The translations under genes were made by a program, and so were the position numbers. Shown here one piece after another: positions 57,723 to 64,000 of a DNA stretch of 64,000 bases. The notes under the pieces are model-generated. The model was not told the origin of the DNA. It searched no databases and was given only the letters and a program-made list of their open reading frames with translations. Within the stretch, counting starts at the first letter, position 1. Each line of letters opens with the position of its first letter. The DNA is from Chlorops oryzae (Eukaryota > Arthropoda > Insecta > Diptera > Chloropidae): assembly GCA_020466095.1 (NCBI GenBank), contig CM035806.1, forward strand, positions 64,529,587-64,593,586, read 5' to 3'.

Positions 57723-60700
57723 CTTATTTCGCACACACCTCGATTCATTCGTAGATTTTCGTTTTGGCTATGAAAATTTATTCATCTATGATCTATAGAA
57801 GAGCTTACGTACACCTATCGAACTATACATACATACATAGGTAGTAGATATGTGTATAGAATTTGGAGGCTGTAAAGCATTATCCATTGTTACAGATGTA
57901 CAAACCAATTAAGAGTGGTATGAGCAGGAGAGCCGAGCAATACAATAACGGAAAAATTACCACTTTCGGCCAATATTCGAGGTCTATTTGGCACTGAGAC
58001 CATTTGAGACTTTTTCTCTAAAATGGTCCTCTATTTTCCATTCGTCTTTTATTTGATTACTTCTTTCTGCTTCATCAAGATTGAAGACCTGTAAATAAGC
58101 TTAAGATTCATACAAAAATCTCACAAAAAAACATTCAGATTTTAGAGCAACTTTCATGGATTCTTTGAACAGTCCTTTCGTTCGAGGTAGCTCTTCAAAA
58201 TAATCCGATCAGGACCATTGTCAAACGTAGCTTTATTTAGGCCCTTTTGCCAGTTGAGTGGAATCTTCCCCAAATTAACAGGAATTTTTGGTCTTTAGGA
58301 GATATGTATGTATTTAGGAGAGAAAAATTTTCGGGGAAATTTTTTTCGGGTAGGTACGAATATTTTCCGATAGATGCAATTGAATTATGGGATCGTGTTG
58401 TCTGAAATCACAAACAGTGAACTGAAATGCCCTCAAAAAAAGCCCTCAAATCAATTTTTTGTTCAAAGAAACAAACACGGAAATCGTTTGCCTCAACACT
58501 GGTGTGAAACACTGTAATAGCCATTTTACAATCCTCTGTTTTACAAATTGACCAATTCGTTGCGCGAAGCAATTTCCTTCCTTCCGTTCAAGCTCTTTTT
58601 TGCTCCTTTTTTCGTGTGAGTCCTCCTCTTTTTATTGCAATCTTTCCTACTTCCTACTTCCGTGCACTTATACCTTCTACATGTATTTACTTCCGTTTGG
58701 CAACCGCAGCATGGAATATTTTTTGTTTTATCTTGTTTTAATACTTCTGCTATTTTTTTATGTTTTTATTTTTTTTAATTCCTGCTTCCTTCTTTCCGGT
58801 ATTGGATGTTTATGCTGCAATATGTCGCATGTCGCGCCATTGCTTCGTGTTGGCTGCGTCATCAAGAACGCATGCTGGCTTAATATAATTTTTGGGCAAA
58901 GTAAAAAGCTCCAAAATACAAATACAAAAACAAAAAAAAGGAATGAAGAAAAACCGAAAGAGAGCAACTTATTGGGCTGAGTTGGCGAAAGGTCTGTGCG
59001 ACTGTGCTGCACGGCTAGACTAACGTCGCGCTTGATGTTGATGCATTGCCCCCGAAATAAAAAGGACAACGCAAAATAAGAAGGAAAAAAAAAATAAGTA
59101 AAAATAAAAAACGCAACTAAAAACCCCCAAGCTGTTTGTGATGACCTTTTTGCTGCTGTCGCACGTTATTGCATCTGACATTGGATCCGTCACATATACA
59201 AATTGCAATGTTGCACTCCAATTTAGCCAGCGATATTGTATGCCGCACGTAGCAACCAGACAAATATGCGTTATTTGTCACATTTTTGAGCTTTTATTCT
59301 TACAATTTTTTTTTTCTTTTTTTTTTTTTGGCACTCTATGCTTTTGCCGTTCCTCCTTCTTCTTGTTCTTGTTCTACATCGTCGTCGGTTTGTGTTGGCA
59401 AACTTTGTTATGAAATCAGTAATAAATTGTCGGAACTCAAAATTTGAATGCTTTCTGATTGGACATCTAGTGACAACGAGAGCGCCTCGTGATTTTTACT
59501 TCCCAACACAGTTGCGACAACAAAAATGCTTATTTACTTCAGCGATAGATTTAGGCCGAAGAATTTCGATTGAATTTTTTATGAGTTCTTCTTCTTCCTC
59601 TTCTTCTTCGTACTTATGAAAGGAAAAGAATTTTGATAAGGCTTACAAATCCAGGGGATTTGCTATTTTGTCACGCTATGCTTTCGAGCTTCGAAGTTTC
59701 TTTCGCAGGAAGTCGTTGGCGGAAATAAAATTTTTTCATCATATGCCCGAACGATACAGCATTGAATGAACGACCGACCGACCGACCAAACAACGCACCG
59801 ACCAATCATGGTTGTCAGCACCTAATCAGCTAGACAAAGCATTTCATTCATTGCTATTGAGTGCCTGATGCAGTCATGTCAGTAGTAAAATAAGTGGGGG
59901 CTTAGCAATAAGCTCCGAAAGGCCTTAAAAGAAAATTAGTTACCAAATCTCAGAGAAAAACGAAAATAATCGATGAATGCCTCATGCGATTTAAGCTTGA
60001 ATATTTTCATATATTCCTTGGAAATGGAAAACTCCGTTTCCGCTTCATAATAAATTTGTAAAATTAATAAAGAGCTTTCAAATTTAGAGCATATCGGGGT
60101 AATTTCGAAAACAATTCTTTAATGATTACAATATATCGTTGTATTGAGGTTCATCAGACTGTGTGATATCACCAGGCCCTTGAAGAGAAATTAGAGACCA
60201 GCGAGTTTTCCTTACCCTCTCCCCTCTTTGGCAGAGCTGAATATCACTCATAATCGGTATGCTTATGGCTATTGCCGGAAATCTCAATCGGAAAAGCTGC
60301 ATTCGTCTGGATAAGCGAACATATTTGCCTGTATAAAAATCTTAAATAATCCGACCCCTTTTGACAAAATCTTCACTTCAATTATGGCAGTTATAAATTG
60401 ATCTCAATGGCTTCGTGTCTGACGAACTAATGGCAGCCTAAGAACTGTAAGCCCCAGGCGATATCACGAACTGTGAACACTTGATTTCCTAATTTTCATA
60501 TCTTGATTTGACAATTAAGAAATTTCTGACACATTTTCTCAAAATTATCCATTCGGATAGAAACGATGTCGCGATAAATTCGCCGGATGAGTTTAATACA
60601 GCCAGATAAGTCGGATATCGGATAGCTCCTGGATATCCAGGACAATATTCAAGAACCTTAACTCAAGAGTGATCGCTTACGAGTCAGCTTTCGACTAGTC

Positions 60701-60723
60701 GTATCACAACCAAATCTTTCATA
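57723..60723. other. Intronic stretch, no gene seen
   Basis: Non-coding. It has an (ACCG)n run at about 59771-59788 and several TTC/CTT-rich patches that generate false open frames. Confidence 0.5.
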
Positions 60724-61415
60724 CCCACCCAACATTTTATCAAAATTCTGATCAAAAGCGACTCGAGTTCGAGAGAAAATGGTACCCTAGCCGCGACTCC
60801 TCTTGGGGGGTCATATTTGATATCATTTGCGAGTCGTTTTCGAGTCATCATATTCGAGTCTTTTTCGACTCATATTTCGGATCATTTTCGAGTCTTCTAC
60901 GATTCATATTTGATATCGTTTTCGAGTCTTTTCCGAGATATATTTACAATCGATTGCTTGCCAAAAAAAAAAAAAAAAAAACATTATTGATAAATCAATA
61001 CAAACTTTCTGGCCCTTACGTGTGTATATACACGTATTAATATAGATTCACTAATGTTTTTTTTTCCTTGCCTTGTGTGGGATTTGAACCTGGGAACTAT
61101 CGTTTTCTAATATTGTGCCCACCCGTCGACACCGTGTTTGCCAAATCGAAAGTCATGGATTTTTTTTTTCATTTATAACTTTAAATTCGAATTCCATTCA
61201 ATTCAATTTTGAGCCAAAGTTTGAGTGAACAATTTAAATGATCATATTTCAATTTCCAACGTGATTAATTTGCGATTGCTCTATGTTTTGTTTTTGTACT
61301 TTCAATACGAATCGCTTTTGAAACGTATTTAAGAGTCGTTTTCGAGTCTTTTTTTAATCGCGGATGATAGCAATCGCATTTTAATCATTAAAAGGAATCG
61401 AATAAGACTCCTTAT
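60724..61415. repeat. GAGTC-rich repeat element with tRNA-like B box
   Basis: From ACCCAACATTTTATC onward the sequence repeats TTTTCGAGTCTTTTTCGACT-like units at ~24-bp intervals (60770-60945), and resumes as GAGTCGTTTTCGAGTC at about 61332-61347. Between them, on the minus strand, lies a perfect B box GGTTCAAATCC at about 61082-61092 with only a weak A box. Borders are not certain. It is likely a TIR element with subterminal repeats like those at 42165 and 57079. Confidence 0.4.
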
Positions 61416-62285
61416 ACCTACATACATACATACATATATGCATATACAATTGAAAGTATGCTCCAACATCCACCGAACTGTCGAAGAAAGGAATTCCAGA
61501 TTTATTCGAGTGGCTTGATTTGATTTTGAAAGGAATTTCTTAAATTCGTCTCGCATATTTTGTTGTTCTTTTATTATTGTTCTTATTATTTTCTGTACTT
61601 TATCGACTTCAATACCATCCCAAACGTGAAGCATGACTCCATATATTTGAAGTCGCACTCATAAGCCGCATAAAGCTTAAGTGTGTGTCATAAATTTTGC
61701 AAGGATTTCATTTTGTGTTGACATTTCACGAATGTGACGCATTTCGAAACGTCAGCGAAGCGAAATTCTCAATGCACGCGAGCCCGTATGAGCGCACGGA
61801 TGGATGGTGGGCGAAAGCGCACATTACACGGGCTTCGATGGGATAATAAAGCGGGTATGTGCACTTAAGCCCATCGAAGCCCACCGAAAGCACGGCAAGA
61901 GAGGGAGAAAGAGGGAGAGAGAATAGACGTGAGGGCGAAAGATAGCGAAGAAAAAATGTTTTGAATGGTTGCGAAATGCATTCATCATCGGTATTATTGC
62001 AATAGAAAACCCCGTGGGCGGTATGAGAAACAGCAAGAGAACAAAACAAGGTGGACTGAATTCCTGGTGAAGAGAATTTACAAGGTGCATTCCGAGTAAT
62101 TCTACTTTCCACATTTCGCTTGAAAATGTTATCCAACCAACAACATTCAACTTCGTTCAAGTGAATTTAGGTCGATGGGACGGATGGATGGATGGATGGA
62201 TCCTTCAATGCTTCTTTGATTTTTTTTTTTTTAATTTCACAAGCTTATCGAAATAGTTTCTCTTATTACTCTTTATGCATTTCAG
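61416..62285. other. Intronic stretch upstream of exon d, no gene seen
   Basis: Contains GAGAGGGAGA repeats near 61897-61922 and a (GGAT)n run at about 62175-62202. It ends in the T-rich tract and TTTCAG acceptor of exon d. Confidence 0.5.
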
Positions 62286-62388
62286 GCTGTTATCAAGAAA
62301 ACGCGTATTACATGCAAATGTCATGGTGTGTCTGGCTCATGCAGCTTAATTACCTGTTGGCAGCAGTTGTCATCGATACGGGAAATTG
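62286..62388 (+). CDS. Wnt5: Wnt5 internal exon d ([10 protein letters not shown] lipidation motif)
   Basis: This 103-bp exon follows TTTCAG and encodes AVIKKTRI, then [17 protein letters not shown], then [19 protein letters not shown] is the defining Wnt family motif. Its Ser in HGVSGSC is the residue palmitoleated by Porcupine and needed for Wntless-dependent secretion and Frizzled contact in studied Wnts; it is intact here. The exon ends one base into a Gly codon before GTAAGT, and exon e supplies the remaining two bases. It lies after a 22.3-kb intron full of transposons and before a 67-bp intron. Confidence 0.96.
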
Positions 62389-62455
62389 GTAAGTCATCAA
62401 GCAGTCGGGGATAGTCTTTTGAGAGCATTTGATCATTTCTTGTTCCTTCTTTAAG
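62389..62455 (+). other. Wnt5 67-bp intron between exons d and e
   Basis: GTAAGT to TTTAAG, phase 1. Its size is near the minimum for fly introns. Confidence 0.93.
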
Positions 62456-62623
62456 GTGACTATCTTCGTGAGAAGTACGAGGAATCAACAGAGGTTAAGC
62501 TTAATAAACGTGGACGCTTGCAAGTCAAGGATCCACAATTTAAAGTTCCAACGGCACATGATTTAGTGTATTTGGATGAAAGTCCTGATTGGTGTCGAAA
62601 TAGCCGACAATTACAATGGCCAG
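62456..62623 (+). CDS. Wnt5: Wnt5 internal exon e
   Basis: The exon follows TTCTTTAAG and completes the Gly codon split from exon d. It encodes GDYLREKYEESTEVKLNKRG, then RLQVKDPQFKVPTAHDLVYL, then DESPDWCRNS and RQLQWPG. DESPDWC is a conserved Wnt block leading into the Cys-rich C-terminal domain. The exon ends one base into a codon before GTGAGT at 62624. The next exon, with the remaining C-terminal cysteines and the stop codon, is beyond the right edge. No frameshift or premature stop appears in any of the five exons, so the gene looks functional. Confidence 0.95.
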
Positions 62624-63350
62624 GTGAGTGTACTTTTGAATTGCTGAATTTCCAGAATAGGGCAAAGCGGCTTAAAAAATACGAATATGGAACGAAAAAG
62701 AAATTATATAAGCGAAACACCACAACACCACACACCACTTGCATCAGAATAAAATCGCCAAGGGTATTAAGTAAAAATAATAGTATACTCTTTTATGCAG
62801 GGCTCAGAATAAAATGCAGTAAAAACGACAAAAAAATGCGTTAAAACATGTGAGAAAATTCTGGCGAATTCTCTGAGCTCATTGCTCTGAAAAATGTCCC
62901 TGAGGATTAAAACTCATTAGAATATTTAACTTTGAGGGGATTTATTTGTATTCATTGCAATTTCAACCTCAATGCAAGAAAATATGAATAAACAAGGCAA
63001 GAGATTTATTATTTGAAATGGGGTTTTGGGCATTTGTCAAAGATTGTAACGACTTTTTCCGGATGCGTTAATTTGGGCACTTTAATGGCATTCATGTCAT
63101 TGCTTTTTACGCAATTTTCGTCATTTTAGGGCACTTTTTTCCGAGCTTTACTTATGTGTGATCATGTGCTTGCATTTGAGGATCTCAACTTCGTTAGCTC
63201 CAACACTTCGTCGTGTATCACGAGTGTAGAGGTTTTTGAAATGACGGATTCAATTTAATATCACATTTAAATATTAATATTTTCTATTCTGCCATATCTA
63301 GGATAAGTCGTTAGTTAATTGTTTATTGTTTATTAATTATTTATATATTA
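62624..63350 (+). other. Start of the Wnt5 intron after exon e, no gene seen
   Basis: Begins GTGAGT. No recognisable element occurs before the heptanucleotide array. Confidence 0.7.
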
Positions 63351-64000
63351 CTTATTTATTTATTACTTATTAATTTATTACTTATATTATTTATTATTAT
63401 TATTATTATTTATTATTTATTATTTATTATTATTATTTATTATTTATTATTTATTATTTATTATTTATTATTTATTATTTATTATTTATTATTTATTATT
63501 TTATTATTTATTATTTATTATTTATTATTTATTATTTATTATTTATTATTTATTATTTATTATTTATTATTTATTATTTATTATTTATTATTTATTATTT
63601 ATTATTTATTATTTATTATTTATTTATTTTATTATTTATTATTTATTATTTATTATTTATTATTTATTATTTATTATTTATTATTTATTATTTATTATTT
63701 ATTATTTATTATTTATTATTTATTATTTATTATTTATTATTTATTATTTATTATTTATTATTTTTATTTATTATTTATTATTTATTATTAAAAATATTAT
63801 TTATTATTTATTAATTTATTATTTATTATTTATTATTTATTATTTATTATTATTATTTATTATTTATTAATTATTATTTATTACTTAATATTTATTATTT
63901 ATTATTTATTATTTATTATTTATTATTTATTATTTATTATTTAGTCAATATATTATTTATTATTTATTATCTTATTAATTATTATTATTTATTATTTATT
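63351..64000. repeat. (ATTATTT)n heptanucleotide satellite-like array
   Basis: About 650 bp of the 7-bp unit ATTATTT with few interruptions, reaching the window edge. It lies in the intron before the final Wnt5 exon. The true length is unknown. Confidence 0.95.

Larger units (their letters stand above)
39964..62285 (+). other. Wnt5 intron between exons c and d (22.3 kb)
   Basis: Bounded by GTAAGT and TTTCAG, phase 0, fixed by the uninterrupted Wnt sequence GRR|AVIKK across it. It hosts the retroelement, palindrome and TIR elements listed. Stretches with nothing recognised include about 44950-46430, 46740-47600, 53892-54525, 55408-57076 and 57723-60723. Confidence 0.9.

Overview
ORGANISM AND OVERALL CONTENT. 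The window is eukaryotic nuclear DNA, AT-rich and dominated by introns and transposons. The only host protein gene I can support is Wnt5, on the + strand. Five internal coding exons are visible, each bounded by GT/AG sites with matching phases. They encode the C-terminal half of a Wnt protein, including the long Lys/Arg-rich insert that marks fly Wnt5. mini-me type elements (conserved core between TA and GTCY tracts) and the Wnt5-type insert point to a higher fly (Brachycera). A tephritid fruit fly is my best guess, but that is inference. The first Wnt5 exons lie left of the window and the last exon lies right of it.

LAYOUT. 1-3155 is the end of an upstream intron, with a large CT-rich microsatellite and a truncated I-like LINE. 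Exon a is 3156-3336. Intron 3337-38137 (34.8 kb) holds several mini-me elements, a pogo-like element, a 6.3-kb tandem duplication, a hAT-type MITE, a Himar1-like mariner, a Harbinger-type MITE, and a LINE tail with an intact RNase H reading frame. Exon b is 38138-38912 and exon c is 39706-39963. Intron 39964-62285 (22.3 kb) holds a minus-strand Ty3/gypsy-like element pierced by four different non-autonomous DNA elements. It also holds a 2.9-kb terminal-inverted-repeat element containing a ~500-bp-arm palindrome, and two or three elements carrying tRNA-like modules. Exon d (62286-62388) and exon e (62456-62623) are separated by a 67-bp intron. The window ends in about 650 bp of an ATTATTT heptanucleotide array.

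HOW THE PARTS RELATE. Nothing forms an operon or gene cluster. The Wnt5 exons make one transcript, and every transposon listed sits inside its introns or in the flanking intron, so all would be carried in Wnt5 pre-mRNA. Many insertions have clean target-site duplications (TA, TTAA, TAA/TTA, CATG, 8, 9 or 12 bp), which lets the insertion order be read. The most unusual structures are the long intronic palindrome, the tRNA-like modules inside terminal-inverted-repeat elements, the quadruple hit on one retroelement, and the tandem duplication whose two copies differ by most of a transposon. No bacterial genes, CRISPR arrays, rRNA genes or convincing functional tRNA genes were seen.
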